Below, one piece after another: positions 6,792-15,701 of a stretch of DNA of 64,000 bases. Numbering within the stretch: the first letter of the stretch is position 1; each line of letters begins with the position of its first letter. Position numbers and translations under genes: made by a program. The notes beneath the pieces are model-generated. The model was given only the letters and a program-made list of their open reading frames with translations, did no database searches and had not been told where the DNA came from. The DNA is from GCA-002722245 sp038154685. Its GTDB lineage: Bacteria > Bacteroidota > Bacteroidia > Flavobacteriales_C > GCA-002722245. The stretch lies in assembly GCA_038154685.1 (NCBI GenBank), contig JAYPYW010000004.1, forward strand, positions 38,825 to 102,824, written 5' to 3'.

Positions 6792-7892
6792 ATGATCCCA
6801 AGTAAAGACCAGGTTTTAGAGGCATTGAGTTCCGTTCAGGAACCAGATTTGAAAAAGAATATTGTAGAATTGAATTTAGTGGATGATTTAGTATTCACAG
6901 AAAATTCTGTTGCGTTCTCTGTCAAAGTTCACAATCCAGCACTTCACAACAGGAAGAAAATGGAAGAGGCTTGTGAGTTTGCAATTCACCGTTTTATTTC
7001 GAAAGAAATTAAAGTTAAGGCGGATATCATTCCGTTACCTCAAGATAGAGAGCCGGAACAAAGAAAGGTTCTACCAGGTGTGAAAAATATTATTGCGGTT
7101 TCATCAGGAAAAGGAGGTGTAGGTAAGTCTACAATTACCTCAAACTTAGCTGTTGGTTTGGCGCAACAAGGATATAGTGTTGGTTTAGTGGATGCTGATA
7201 TTTACGGACCAAGTATGCCTTTGATGTTTGATGTGGCCAATGAAAAACCAACAACAATTGATGTTGATGGTAAAAACTACATTCAGCCAATCGAAAATCA
7301 TGGGGTGAAAATGTTGTCTATTGGTTTCTTCGCGGACGCTAGTCAGGCAATTGTTTGGAGAGGACCAATGGCCAGTAAAGCTTTACGTCAAATGTTTATC
7401 GATACATACTGGGGAAGCTTAGATTATTTGTTGATTGATTTACCTCCAGGTACAGGGGATATCCACTTGAGTTTAGTTCAAACAGTTCCGGTAACGGGTG
7501 CTGTTGTAGTTTCTACTCCGCAAGGTATTGCCTTAGCAGATGCTAAGAAAGGGGTTGGGATGTTTCAATTAGAGAATATTAATGTTCCGGTTTTAGGAAT
7601 AGTAGAGAATATGGCTTATTTCACACCAGCTGAATTGCCCGATAACAAATATTACATCTTCGGAAAAGAAGGAGGGATGCAGTTAGCTGAGCAATTAGGA
7701 GTGAAACTTTTAGGACAAATTCCTTTAGTTCAAAGCATTTGTGAAGCGGGTGAAGCTGGAAGACCAGCAATATTGCAGGAGACAACACCACAAGCTATTG
7801 CGTTAAAGGAAATGGTTAAAGAAGTTGAAAAAGCAACTGAGGTTAGAAATAAGACACAGGAACCAACTAAGTTGGTGAAAATGAATGGATAA
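6792..7892 (+). CDS. mrp: Mrp/ApbC family iron-sulfur cluster carrier ATPase
   Basis: Mrp proteins bind and transfer Fe-S clusters in the cytosol. The 366 residues have an N-terminal MIP18/DUF59 domain (about 1-90), then a deviant Walker A VSSGKGGVGKST near 105-115, a Walker B LLIDLPPGTGD and the SIMIBI-class core. Where many Mrp proteins have CxxC (for example ENMSYF.C..C), this one reads ENMAYFTPAELPDNKYYIFG and has no CxxC. I believe this is common in Bacteroidota homologues. The ATG at 6792 was chosen; an upstream in-frame non-ATG codon at 6765 would overlap the promoter. nfu follows 28 nt later, supporting an Fe-S role. Confidence 0.92.
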   Translation: MIPSKDQVLEALSSVQEPDLKKNIVELNLVDDLVFTENSVAFSVKVHNPALHNRKKMEEACEFAIHRFISKEIKVKADIIPLPQDREPEQRKVLPGVKNIIAVSSGKGGVGKSTITSNLAVGLAQQGYSVGLVDADIYGPSMPLMFDVANEKPTTIDVDGKNYIQPIENHGVKMLSIGFFADASQAIVWRGPMASKALRQMFIDTYWGSLDYLLIDLPPGTGDIHLSLVQTVPVTGAVVVSTPQGIALADAKKGVGMFQLENINVPVLGIVENMAYFTPAELPDNKYYIFGKEGGMQLAEQLGVKLLGQIPLVQSICEAGEAGRPAILQETTPQAIALKEMVKEVEKATEVRNKTQEPTKLVKMNG

Positions 7893-7920
7893 CAATTCGT
7901 TGAACTCAAAACGAAATTGA

Positions 7921-8172
7921 ATGAAAAGAGAAGAGGTTTTATCTAAGGTAAATGTTGGTTTAGAGAAAGTTAGACCATTTTTACAATCGGATGGAGGTGA
8001 TGTTAAAATCATTGATTTGTCGGATGATGGTGTTTTAACCTTGGAGTTTGTAGGGAACTGTAGTTCTTGCTCCATGAGTAACATGACTTTCAAAAGCGGA
8101 ATTGAAGAAAATGTATTAAGAGAAGCGCCAGAGGTTAAGTTGGTACAGGTGACTAACCTTGCCTCCAACTAA
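7921..8172 (+). CDS. NifU-like (Nfu) Fe-S scaffold protein
   Basis: A stand-alone 83-residue NifU C-terminal domain. It has the family start KVNVGLEKVRPFLQSDGGDVKIIDL and the cluster-binding CxxC in FVGNCSSCSMSNMTFKSGIE. Nfu proteins hold or hand over Fe-S clusters to target apoproteins. It follows mrp by 28 nt in the same direction and precedes the Fe-S enzyme genes korAB, so a shared role in maturing cluster proteins is plausible. Confidence 0.93.
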   Translation: MKREEVLSKVNVGLEKVRPFLQSDGGDVKIIDLSDDGVLTLEFVGNCSSCSMSNMTFKSGIEENVLREAPEVKLVQVTNLASN

Positions 8173-8211
8173 TTAAGTTGGCTAAAGCTTCGATAATTAG
8201 GGGATTAGTGT

Positions 8212-8219
8212 TAATTTTG
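8212..8219 (+). promoter_or_regulatory. -7 promoter element of korA (TAATTTTG)
   Basis: An exact TAnnTTTG match located 62 nt before the korA ATG, giving a leader of roughly 57 nt. No strong -33 TTG at the right distance was seen. Confidence 0.4.
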
Positions 8220-8281
8220 CATCCTCAAAAACTAAACAAATAACTGGGTCTTTCTCTTTGAAAGGCTTTTTTGCTAAAAAT

Positions 8282-10132
8282 ATGTCACAAATTACAAGTG
8301 AAATTAGAGATGAGGTTACGATACTCTTCGCTGGAGATTCTGGGGATGGTATTCAGTTAACCGGGGGGCAGTTCACAGATACTGCAGCCTTAGTAGGGAA
8401 CGATATTAGTACTTTCCCAAACTTCCCAGCAGAAATTAGAGCTCCTCAAGGAACTGTTGCTGGAGTTTCGGGATTCCAATTACATTTTGGTTCCATCGAA
8501 TTATATACACCTGGTGATAAAGCTGATGTTCTTGTTGTAATGAATGCTGCAGCTTTAAAATCAAACCTTCAATCTTTAAAGAAGGGAGGGATTGTTATTG
8601 CTAACATCGCTGGTTTCGATAAAAAGAATTTAAGATTAGCAAAGTACGATGAAGGAGTTAACCCTTTAACTGATGGTACTTTAGATGGTTATAAAATTCA
8701 TGAAGTTGATGTTACTAAAATCACTCGTGAAACGTTAAAGGAGTCTGGTTTAGGAACTAAGATTGTTGATCGTTCTAAAAACATGTTCGTACTTGGTTTC
8801 TTATACTGGATGTATAACAGAAAGTTGGACAACACAATTAAGTTCATTGAAACTAAGTTTGCTAAAAAGCCAGAATTAATTGAATCGAACATTGCGGTTT
8901 TAAAAGCAGGTTACCACTACGGTGATACTGCTGAAGCAATTGCATCAAGATTTGAAGTTAAGCCTGCAAATATCAAAGCAGGAACATATAGAAACATTAT
9001 GGGTAACCAAGCTACGGCAATAGGATTAATTGCTGCTAGTCAGAAAACAGGTTTAGATCTTTTCTGCGGAACTTACCCAATTACTCCAGCGTCTGATATC
9101 TTACACTTTTTATCGAAGTACAAGAATTTCGGAGTTAAAACTTTCCAAGCAGAGGACGAGATTGCAGGTATTTCATCGGCAATTGGAGCTTCATTTGGAG
9201 GTTTGTTAGGAGTTACAACTTCATCTGGACCAGGTATTGCCTTAAAAGGAGAAGCAATTGGTTTAGCAAGTATCTTTGAATTACCTTTGGTTATCATCAA
9301 TGTTCAAAGAGGAGGGCCTTCAACTGGTTTACCTACAAAAACTGAGCAAGCGGATTTGTTTCAAGCGATGTATGGAAGAAATGGAGAATCTCCTGTACCA
9401 GTAATTGCTGCACAGTCTCCTAAAGATTGTTTTGATGCTGCTTACGAAGCTTGTAGAATTGCAGTTGAGCATATGACTCCAGTTTTCTTATTAACTGATG
9501 GATACATAGCTAATGGTTCTGAGCCTTGGGAGGTACTAAATTCAAATGATCTTCCTGATATCGAAGTTAAGTTTGCTGAGCCTAGAGAGGCAGATGATCC
9601 AGCATTCTTGCCTTATAAAAGAAATGAAAAACTAGTTCGTCAATGGGCTGTTCCTGGAACAAAAGGATTAGCACACAGAATTGGAGGGTTAGAAAAAGAT
9701 TTCGAAACTGGTAATGTTTCTTACGACCCTGATAACCATGAAAAAATGGTTAAGGTTCGTCAGGCAAAAGTTGATGAAATCGCTAACTATATCCCAGAGC
9801 AAACTATTGACACAGGAGCCGATTCAGGTGATGTATTATTATTGAGCTGGGGTTCAACTTACGGAGCTGTTAAAACAGCAACTAAGCAGTTAATGGAAGA
9901 AGGATTGAGCATTTCTCATGCTCATGTTAAATATTTAAATCCTCTGCCTAAAAACTTAGGAGAGCTTATTAAGAAGTTCGATAAAGTAATTATGCCAGAA
10001 ATGAATAACGGACAGTTTATTAAGATCGTTCGTGAGAAGTATTTGGTTGATGCAAAAGGGTTAAACAAGATCAAAGGATTGCCATTCGCAACCGATGAGA
10101 TTGTAAGTTTTGTAAAAGAGGAATTAGCTTAA
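8282..10132 (+). CDS. korA: 2-oxoglutarate (2-oxoacid):ferredoxin oxidoreductase, fused gamma-alpha subunit
   Basis: With KorB it oxidatively decarboxylates a 2-oxoacid, most likely 2-oxoglutarate, to the acyl-CoA and reduces ferredoxin. The 616 residues comprise an N-terminal gamma domain (about 1-190, beginning VTILFAGDSGDGIQLTGGQF) and an alpha domain with TYPITPASDILHFL, the EDEIAGISSAIGASFGG helix and TSSGPGIALKGEAIGL. Such a fused subunit is the usual two-subunit arrangement in Bacteroidota. The ATG at 8282 was preferred to a non-ATG codon 24 nt upstream because homologous starts resemble SEIRDEVTILFAGDSG. korB starts 12 nt after the stop. Confidence 0.93.
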   Translation: MSQITSEIRDEVTILFAGDSGDGIQLTGGQFTDTAALVGNDISTFPNFPAEIRAPQGTVAGVSGFQLHFGSIELYTPGDKADVLVVMNAAALKSNLQSLKKGGIVIANIAGFDKKNLRLAKYDEGVNPLTDGTLDGYKIHEVDVTKITRETLKESGLGTKIVDRSKNMFVLGFLYWMYNRKLDNTIKFIETKFAKKPELIESNIAVLKAGYHYGDTAEAIASRFEVKPANIKAGTYRNIMGNQATAIGLIAASQKTGLDLFCGTYPITPASDILHFLSKYKNFGVKTFQAEDEIAGISSAIGASFGGLLGVTTSSGPGIALKGEAIGLASIFELPLVIINVQRGGPSTGLPTKTEQADLFQAMYGRNGESPVPVIAAQSPKDCFDAAYEACRIAVEHMTPVFLLTDGYIANGSEPWEVLNSNDLPDIEVKFAEPREADDPAFLPYKRNEKLVRQWAVPGTKGLAHRIGGLEKDFETGNVSYDPDNHEKMVKVRQAKVDEIANYIPEQTIDTGADSGDVLLLSWGSTYGAVKTATKQLMEEGLSISHAHVKYLNPLPKNLGELIKKFDKVIMPEMNNGQFIKIVREKYLVDAKGLNKIKGLPFATDEIVSFVKEELA

Positions 10133-10143
10133 AAGTTTGAGTG

Positions 10144-11169
10144 ATGGCAGAAGTAAAAGCAAAAAAAATAACAGCTAAAGATTACGCTTCAGATCAGGAT
10201 GTAAAATGGTGTCCTGGTTGTGGAGATTACTCGATATTAAAGCAAGTTCAAAGCGTTTGTGCTGAGCTTGAGTTGGTAAATGATGAAACAGTATTTATTT
10301 CAGGAATCGGGTGTTCATCACGTTTCCCATACTACATGGAAACTTACGGAATGCACTCTATTCACGGAAGAGGACCAGCATTTGTTACTGGTTTAAAAAC
10401 TTCACGTCCTGATTTAAATGTATGGATGATTACTGGAGATGGAGATTCACTTTCTATTGGAGGTAACCACTTCATTCACTTATTAAGAAGAAACATTGAT
10501 GTAAATGTTCTTTTATTCAATAACCAGATTTATGGTTTAACTAAAGGGCAATACTCACCAACTTCGGAGAAAGGAAAGGTGACAAAATCAACTCCATTTG
10601 GATCGATTGATCACCCTTTTAACCCATTAGCGCTTGCTCAAGGAGCTGATGCTACTTTTATTGCAAGAACAATGGATAGAGATCCTAAGCATATGCGCCC
10701 GATTTTATTGGAAGCGTCAAAGCATAAAGGAACTTCATTGGTTGAGATTTATCAAAACTGTAACATCTTTAATGATGGTGCATTCTTCGCATTTACAGAA
10801 AAGGATTCGAAGCCTGATAACACAATTTTTATTGAGCACGGTCAGCCATTAGTTTTTGGTAAAGAGAATGATAAAGCGATTGTTTTAGATGGATTTGAAC
10901 CAAAAGTTGTAAACGTTGCAGATGTTGCTGAATCTGATTTATGGGTGCATGATAAATATGATAGAGTTAAAGCTTCGATCTTAGTAAGATTCTTTGATGA
11001 CCCAAGAGAAGAAGGAGGTTTGCCAAGACCATTCGGAATCTTTTATCAGGAAGATCGTCCAGTATACGAAGAAGGAGTTCAAGCACAAGTTGAAAGACAT
11101 GTTGAAGCAAAGGGAGAGCCTAATTTAGATGCCTTATTAGAGGGGCCAAATACATGGACTATTAAGTGA
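10144..11169 (+). CDS. korB: 2-oxoglutarate (2-oxoacid):ferredoxin oxidoreductase, beta subunit
   Basis: The thiamine diphosphate-binding partner of KorA. The 341 residues contain the WCPGCGDYSIL motif (Cys residues for the 4Fe-4S cluster), GIGCSSRFPYYM, and the thiamine diphosphate/Mg motif GDGDSLSIGGNH ending in FNNQIYGLTKGQ. A C-terminal section follows with VHDKYDRVKASILVRFFDDPREEGGLPRP. The ATG at 10144 was chosen over the GTG one codon earlier. A terminator with a T tract follows 22 nt after the stop. Confidence 0.94.
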   Translation: MAEVKAKKITAKDYASDQDVKWCPGCGDYSILKQVQSVCAELELVNDETVFISGIGCSSRFPYYMETYGMHSIHGRGPAFVTGLKTSRPDLNVWMITGDGDSLSIGGNHFIHLLRRNIDVNVLLFNNQIYGLTKGQYSPTSEKGKVTKSTPFGSIDHPFNPLALAQGADATFIARTMDRDPKHMRPILLEASKHKGTSLVEIYQNCNIFNDGAFFAFTEKDSKPDNTIFIEHGQPLVFGKENDKAIVLDGFEPKVVNVADVAESDLWVHDKYDRVKASILVRFFDDPREEGGLPRPFGIFYQEDRPVYEEGVQAQVERHVEAKGEPNLDALLEGPNTWTIK

Positions 11170-11190
11170 AAATCTTTTAAGATAAATGAA

Positions 11191-11219
11191 AGCCGGTATC
11201 AATTGATATCGGCTTTTTT
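11191..11219 (+). terminator. Rho-independent terminator of korAB
   Basis: AGCCGGTATC (11191-11200), loop AATT, GATATCGGCT (11205-11214), then TTTTT. The stem is 10 bp with one G-U pair. Position and T tract fit intrinsic termination after korB. Confidence 0.85.
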
Positions 11220-11318
11220 GTTTTAAGTTCAATTGGCCCGACTTTTGTTCATAACCTTCGCCGTTTGTAAGCGATTTTGTGGATTATAGTTTTTATTTTT
11301 GAGGGCTGCTATAAGCAA

Positions 11319-13883
11319 ATGTGGAATAAAGTATCACATATTATTCTTAGGAAGCGAGTTTGGGTAATCGGGTTTCTAATTGCTATAACAGCTTTCTTGG
11401 CTACAAACCTTAGGTATAATAAGGTTTCTTACGATTTAACAAGATTATTACCTGTTGGAGATTCTACCTCTGTTGTATTCAGAGAATTCAAAAAAACTTT
11501 TGGAGCTAACGATAATGTTTACTTAGTTTCTACCGAAGATCCTGAATTATACAAGTTAGAGAACTTTCAGAAGTACTATGATTTTTCTGTCCAATTGTAT
11601 GAGGAGCCAGCTGTTGATAGTGTGTTTTCTATTGCCAATTTTGGGTATTTAAAACTAGATAAGGAATCCAGTGCATTTAAGTTACAAAAAGGGTTAGACC
11701 AAAAACCAGCTACTCAAGCGCAAGTTGATTCTGTAAGAGAGGTATTATATAATCAGCCTTTTTATGAAAGGATTTTGTATTTGCCAGATGATGATATCTC
11801 GGTAATCGCAATTTCTTTTAATGCAGATTCAATGGCTACCCCAAGAAGGAATAAATATGTTCTTTCAGTAACTAATAAATTTGAAGAGTTTTCGGAAAAT
11901 ACGGGAATAGAGTTCCAACATTCTGGAATGCCATATATAAGGGCGAAACTAAGCTCTCAAGTACGAGATGAAATCCTTTTATTTATTGGTTTAGCATTCT
12001 TGCTTACAGCTTTATTACTCTATTTTTTCCTTAGAGCTCCAAGGGCAGTTTTTGTCTCTTTATTAGTAGTTAGTGTTGGAGTTATATGGCTTTTTGGTTC
12101 ACTTGGGTTTTTAAATAGGTTAGCTGATTTTGGATGGTTTGGAACGCTTGAGTTTAACATTAATATTCTTACAAGTTTAGTTCCTCCATTGGTAATTGTA
12201 ATAGGGATTCCTAACTGTATTTTCTTAATCAATAAGTACTTTGATGAATACAGAGATCACAAAAATCAAGCCTTAGCCCTTAAACGTGTAATTCAAAAAA
12301 TTGGGGGAGCTACCTTCATGACAAACGTTACTACGGCAAGTGGTTTTGCTACGTTTGTTTTTGCATCAAGTGATATTTTAAAAGAATTTGGTATTGTTGC
12401 TTCTATTAGTATTATGGGAGTTTTCTTCCTGTCTATTTTATTACTTCCAATAATCTACAGCTACTTATCACCACCATCTCAAAAGCATTATAAGCACCTA
12501 GATTATAAATGGACAAACGCTTTAATCGAATGGTTTGTTAATGTTTGTACCAACTACAGAGGAACTGTTTATGTTATCATGATATTCATAGCTGGGACGG
12601 CAGGTTTTGGATTAAGTCAGTTGGATAATGACGCATTGGTTGTAGACGATATGCCAGAGGATCACCCAGTAATGGTTGATTTGAAGTATTATGAAAATAA
12701 GTTTGATGGAGTTGTTCCTTTTGAAATCATTCTTAGGGCTGGAGTTGGAGAGAAATTAACTTTTAAAGCCTCAGATTCAATTCCAAAAAAGGAATTCCAA
12801 GAACTACCTTTTGTAAAGTATATATCTCATAAGGATAGTGGAGTTCATGTTGTTGTGACTAATCAAAATGGTTTGTTTATTGATGAAATTCAATCGTTTT
12901 GTGAAAGCAATAATATTAAAGCAGAATTAACTTCAAGAGAAAAAATAAAAGGGAAAGTCTTAAAACCAAGGACGCTTCAAAAGGTGCAGAAACTTTATGA
13001 TCTACTAGAAACTTATCCTGAATTCTCGAGGCCTTTATCATTATTAGATATTCTTAAATACAGTAAACAAGCGCTTTGGGGCGGAGAGAAAAAAGAATTC
13101 ACGTTGCCAACCAAAGTTGAGTTAGCGCTAATTAATAAATATGCTTCAAAGGCCAAAGATTCTTCTGGAGATATGCTTAAGGCTTTTATCTCAGAGGATC
13201 GCAGTCAGTTAAGAATAAGCTTCCAAATGAAAGATGTTGGAACAAACAGGACGAAGGCTTTAATGAAAGAGCTTTCTCCAAAGATTGAGAAGATTTTCAA
13301 GTCCAATAAGTTCAGTTATTCCTTTACAGGAATTGGAGTAATTGTAGCGAAAGGAGTAGAGACTTTGATTAGTAACCTGATTATGTCGTTAGCCCTAACT
13401 GTACTTATTATCTCAGTATTAATGGGTATTATGTTTAAGAATATAAGAATGGTTTTAATTAGTTTACTCCCGAACATTCTACCATTGTTCATTACCGCTG
13501 CCATAATGGGATATTTTGGAATTAATTTAAAACCTTCAACAATCCTAGTATTTAGTATCGCTTTTGGTATTTCCATTGATGATACGATTCACTTTCTGGT
13601 TAAATACAGGCAAGAGCTAGCAGCAAATAATGGAGCTATTAAAAAATCGGTACTTAAGGCGCTGAGAGAGACAGGTTTAAGTATGTTTTATACTTCGGTA
13701 GTTTTATTCTTTGGATTTGGAATATTTGTAGCCTCTGAATTTGGAGGTACAGTAGCCCTTGGAGTCCTTGTAGCATTAACGCTACTTGTTGCCATCTTAT
13801 CAAATATAATTTTATTACCTTGCTTACTGTTAACGCTCGATAAGTTGATTACTATTAAGGCCGAAAAGGCAGAGCAAAACTAA
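11319..13883 (+). CDS. RND superfamily (HAE3/MMPL-type) exporter
   Basis: An 854-residue inner-membrane protein with two repeats of one helix, a large periplasmic loop and a five-helix block. The helices include IIGFLIAITAFLATNLR-like residues near 20, EILLFIGLAFLLTALLLYFF near 210, and LIMSLALTVLIISVLMGIMF near 690. The typical proton-relay region reads SIAFGISIDDTIHFLVKYR in the second half and VIGIPNCIFLINKYFDEY in the first. This is the COG1033 type of predicted lipid or hydrophobic-molecule exporter. The first ATG after the leader (11319) was chosen over a non-ATG codon 42 nt upstream. It heads a tight operon with rmlA, an epimerase and a polyprenyl synthase, suggesting an envelope-lipid substrate, but this is inference. 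Confidence 0.85.
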   Translation: MWNKVSHIILRKRVWVIGFLIAITAFLATNLRYNKVSYDLTRLLPVGDSTSVVFREFKKTFGANDNVYLVSTEDPELYKLENFQKYYDFSVQLYEEPAVDSVFSIANFGYLKLDKESSAFKLQKGLDQKPATQAQVDSVREVLYNQPFYERILYLPDDDISVIAISFNADSMATPRRNKYVLSVTNKFEEFSENTGIEFQHSGMPYIRAKLSSQVRDEILLFIGLAFLLTALLLYFFLRAPRAVFVSLLVVSVGVIWLFGSLGFLNRLADFGWFGTLEFNINILTSLVPPLVIVIGIPNCIFLINKYFDEYRDHKNQALALKRVIQKIGGATFMTNVTTASGFATFVFASSDILKEFGIVASISIMGVFFLSILLLPIIYSYLSPPSQKHYKHLDYKWTNALIEWFVNVCTNYRGTVYVIMIFIAGTAGFGLSQLDNDALVVDDMPEDHPVMVDLKYYENKFDGVVPFEIILRAGVGEKLTFKASDSIPKKEFQELPFVKYISHKDSGVHVVVTNQNGLFIDEIQSFCESNNIKAELTSREKIKGKVLKPRTLQKVQKLYDLLETYPEFSRPLSLLDILKYSKQALWGGEKKEFTLPTKVELALINKYASKAKDSSGDMLKAFISEDRSQLRISFQMKDVGTNRTKALMKELSPKIEKIFKSNKFSYSFTGIGVIVAKGVETLISNLIMSLALTVLIISVLMGIMFKNIRMVLISLLPNILPLFITAAIMGYFGINLKPSTILVFSIAFGISIDDTIHFLVKYRQELAANNGAIKKSVLKALRETGLSMFYTSVVLFFGFGIFVASEFGGTVALGVLVALTLLVAILSNIILLPCLLLTLDKLITIKAEKAEQN

Positions 13884-13887
13884 TCTT

Positions 13888-14748
13888 ATGAAGGGAATAA
13901 TATTAGCCGGAGGTTCTGGAACTAGATTACATCCTCTAACATTAGCTGTTAGTAAACAGTTAATGCCAGTTTACGATAAACCAATGATTTATTATCCATT
14001 GTCTACTTTACTGTTAGCAGGCATAAATGAGATATTAATCATCACTACTCCTCATGATCAGGCTGCTTTTAAGAAGCTTTTAGGAGACGGAAGTAGAATC
14101 GGATGTAAATTCGAATATGTTATTCAACATGAGCCAAATGGTTTAGCACAGGCATTTGTTTTAGGAGAGGAATTTATTGGAGATGATAATGTTGCACTTG
14201 TTTTGGGTGATAATATCTTTTACGGTTCAGGAATGTCTAGCCTATTACAATCTAATAATGCTCCTGATGGAGGTGTTGTTTACGCATATCATGTTTCAGA
14301 TCCTGAAAGGTATGGTGTTGTAGAATTTGATGATAATATGAATGCGGTTTCAATAGAAGAAAAGCCAGAGGTACCAAAATCAAACTACGCAGTACCAGGT
14401 CTTTATTTCTACGATAATGATGTTGTAGAAATTGCTAAAAACATCAAGCCATCTCCTAGGGGAGAGTTTGAAATTACTGATATAAATGCCGAGTACCTTA
14501 GAAGAGGTAAATTAAAGGTTTCCGTTTTAAATAGAGGAACTGCTTGGTTGGATACTGGGACATTTGCGAGCTTAATGCAGGCTGGACAATATGTTCAGGT
14601 TATTGAAGAAAGACAGGGTCTTAAAATAGGGTGTATCGAAGAGATTGCTTACAGAATGGGATTCATTAATAAAGAACAATTAGTTGAACTTGCACAGCCA
14701 CTTAAAAAGAGTGGTTATGGAGTTTACATGGAAAACGTAGTTAAGTAA
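13888..14748 (+). CDS. rmlA: Glucose-1-phosphate thymidylyltransferase
   Basis: Forms dTDP-glucose from dTTP and glucose 1-phosphate, entry step to dTDP-sugars such as rhamnose. The 286 residues begin MKGIILAGGSGTRLHPLTLAVSKQ (nucleotide-binding GGxGTRL), with YDKPMIYYPLSTLLLAGI, ALVLGDNIFYG, EEKPEVPKSNYAVPGLYFYD and the WLDTGTF active-site segment. The length is typical of the short RmlA form. rmlB, rmlC and rmlD are not adjacent; the next gene (2 nt later) is a different nucleotide-sugar SDR enzyme. It lies 4 nt after the RND exporter. Confidence 0.93.
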   Translation: MKGIILAGGSGTRLHPLTLAVSKQLMPVYDKPMIYYPLSTLLLAGINEILIITTPHDQAAFKKLLGDGSRIGCKFEYVIQHEPNGLAQAFVLGEEFIGDDNVALVLGDNIFYGSGMSSLLQSNNAPDGGVVYAYHVSDPERYGVVEFDDNMNAVSIEEKPEVPKSNYAVPGLYFYDNDVVEIAKNIKPSPRGEFEITDINAEYLRRGKLKVSVLNRGTAWLDTGTFASLMQAGQYVQVIEERQGLKIGCIEEIAYRMGFINKEQLVELAQPLKKSGYGVYMENVVK

Positions 14749-14749
14749 A

Positions 14750-15694
14750 ATGACTAGAATTTTAGTTACTGGAGGAGCAGGGTTTATTGGAAGTGTTTTA
14801 GCGGAAAAATTAGCTTCAAATAAGGATAATTATGTGGTGATTGTTGATGATTTATCAACTGGTAGTGCCGACAAGTTACCACACCATTTACCAAAAGAAA
14901 ATTGGCGTTTTGTAAAAGCTGATGTAAACGAATACAGAGAGATTGCTGAGATTATGCTTGGTAAAAAATTCGATTATGTATTCCATTATGCTGCTTTAGT
15001 TGGTGTTCAAAGAACGCAAGATAATCCTGTTAAGGTTTTAAAGGATATTGAAGGATTCAAGCATATCTTAAACCTTTGTAAAAGTACTGGAGTGAAAAGA
15101 GTTTTCTTTTCTTCTTCTTCAGAAGTTTATGGAGAGCCTGTTGAATTACCGCAGCATGAGCAAACTACTCCACTAAACTCTAAAGTTCCATACGCGGTTG
15201 TAAAAAATATTGGTGAGGCATTCTTAAGATCTTACCAACAAGAGTTTGGATTGGATTATACAATCTTTAGATTCTTTAATACTTACGGACCAAAACAAAG
15301 TGATGATTTCGTAATGTCGAAGTTCCTTTACAAAGCTTTAAAAGGAGAAGATATTACTATTTACGGTGATGGTTCTCAAACAAGAACTTTCTGTTTCTGT
15401 GACGATAATGTTGATGCTTGTTTAAAAGCTTTCTATGATAACAAAGTAGTAAATGACGTTATTAATATCGGAGGAGAGCAAGAAATTCGCATCATCGATT
15501 TAGCTCAAAAAATTATCGATGCAACGAATAGCAAGTCTAAAATCGTTCATTTACCACCATTAAAAGATGGTGACATGACTAGAAGATGTCCGGATAATAC
15601 TAAAATGAGAGTTTTATTAGGGCGTGATTTGATTTCTATTGATGAAGGAATCAAAAAGCTTTTGGCTAGTCCACAGTTTCAATTAAAGGATTAA
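14750..15694 (+). CDS. NAD-dependent nucleotide-sugar epimerase/dehydratase (extended SDR)
   Basis: A 314-residue extended short-chain dehydrogenase. The NAD-binding GGAGFIG is at residues 8-14, with FFSSSSEVYGEP (catalytic Ser/Thr), the YxxxK pair in PYAVVKNIGE, and the sugar-nucleotide region RFFNTYGPKQSDDFVMSKF. Close relatives act as UDP-glucose 4-epimerases, UDP-glucuronate decarboxylases or dTDP-glucose dehydratases, and the sequence does not settle which. Its position directly after rmlA suggests a role in surface polysaccharide precursor synthesis. Confidence 0.85.
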   Translation: MTRILVTGGAGFIGSVLAEKLASNKDNYVVIVDDLSTGSADKLPHHLPKENWRFVKADVNEYREIAEIMLGKKFDYVFHYAALVGVQRTQDNPVKVLKDIEGFKHILNLCKSTGVKRVFFSSSSEVYGEPVELPQHEQTTPLNSKVPYAVVKNIGEAFLRSYQQEFGLDYTIFRFFNTYGPKQSDDFVMSKFLYKALKGEDITIYGDGSQTRTFCFCDDNVDACLKAFYDNKVVNDVINIGGEQEIRIIDLAQKIIDATNSKSKIVHLPPLKDGDMTRRCPDNTKMRVLLGRDLISIDEGIKKLLASPQFQLKD

Positions 15695-15701
15695 GAGCGT
15701 T

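Noticed and set aside
7803..8168. 121-codon frame antisense to mrp end and nfu
   Set aside because: The plus-strand nfu has an exact family match with the CxxC motif; the antisense frame shows no domain.
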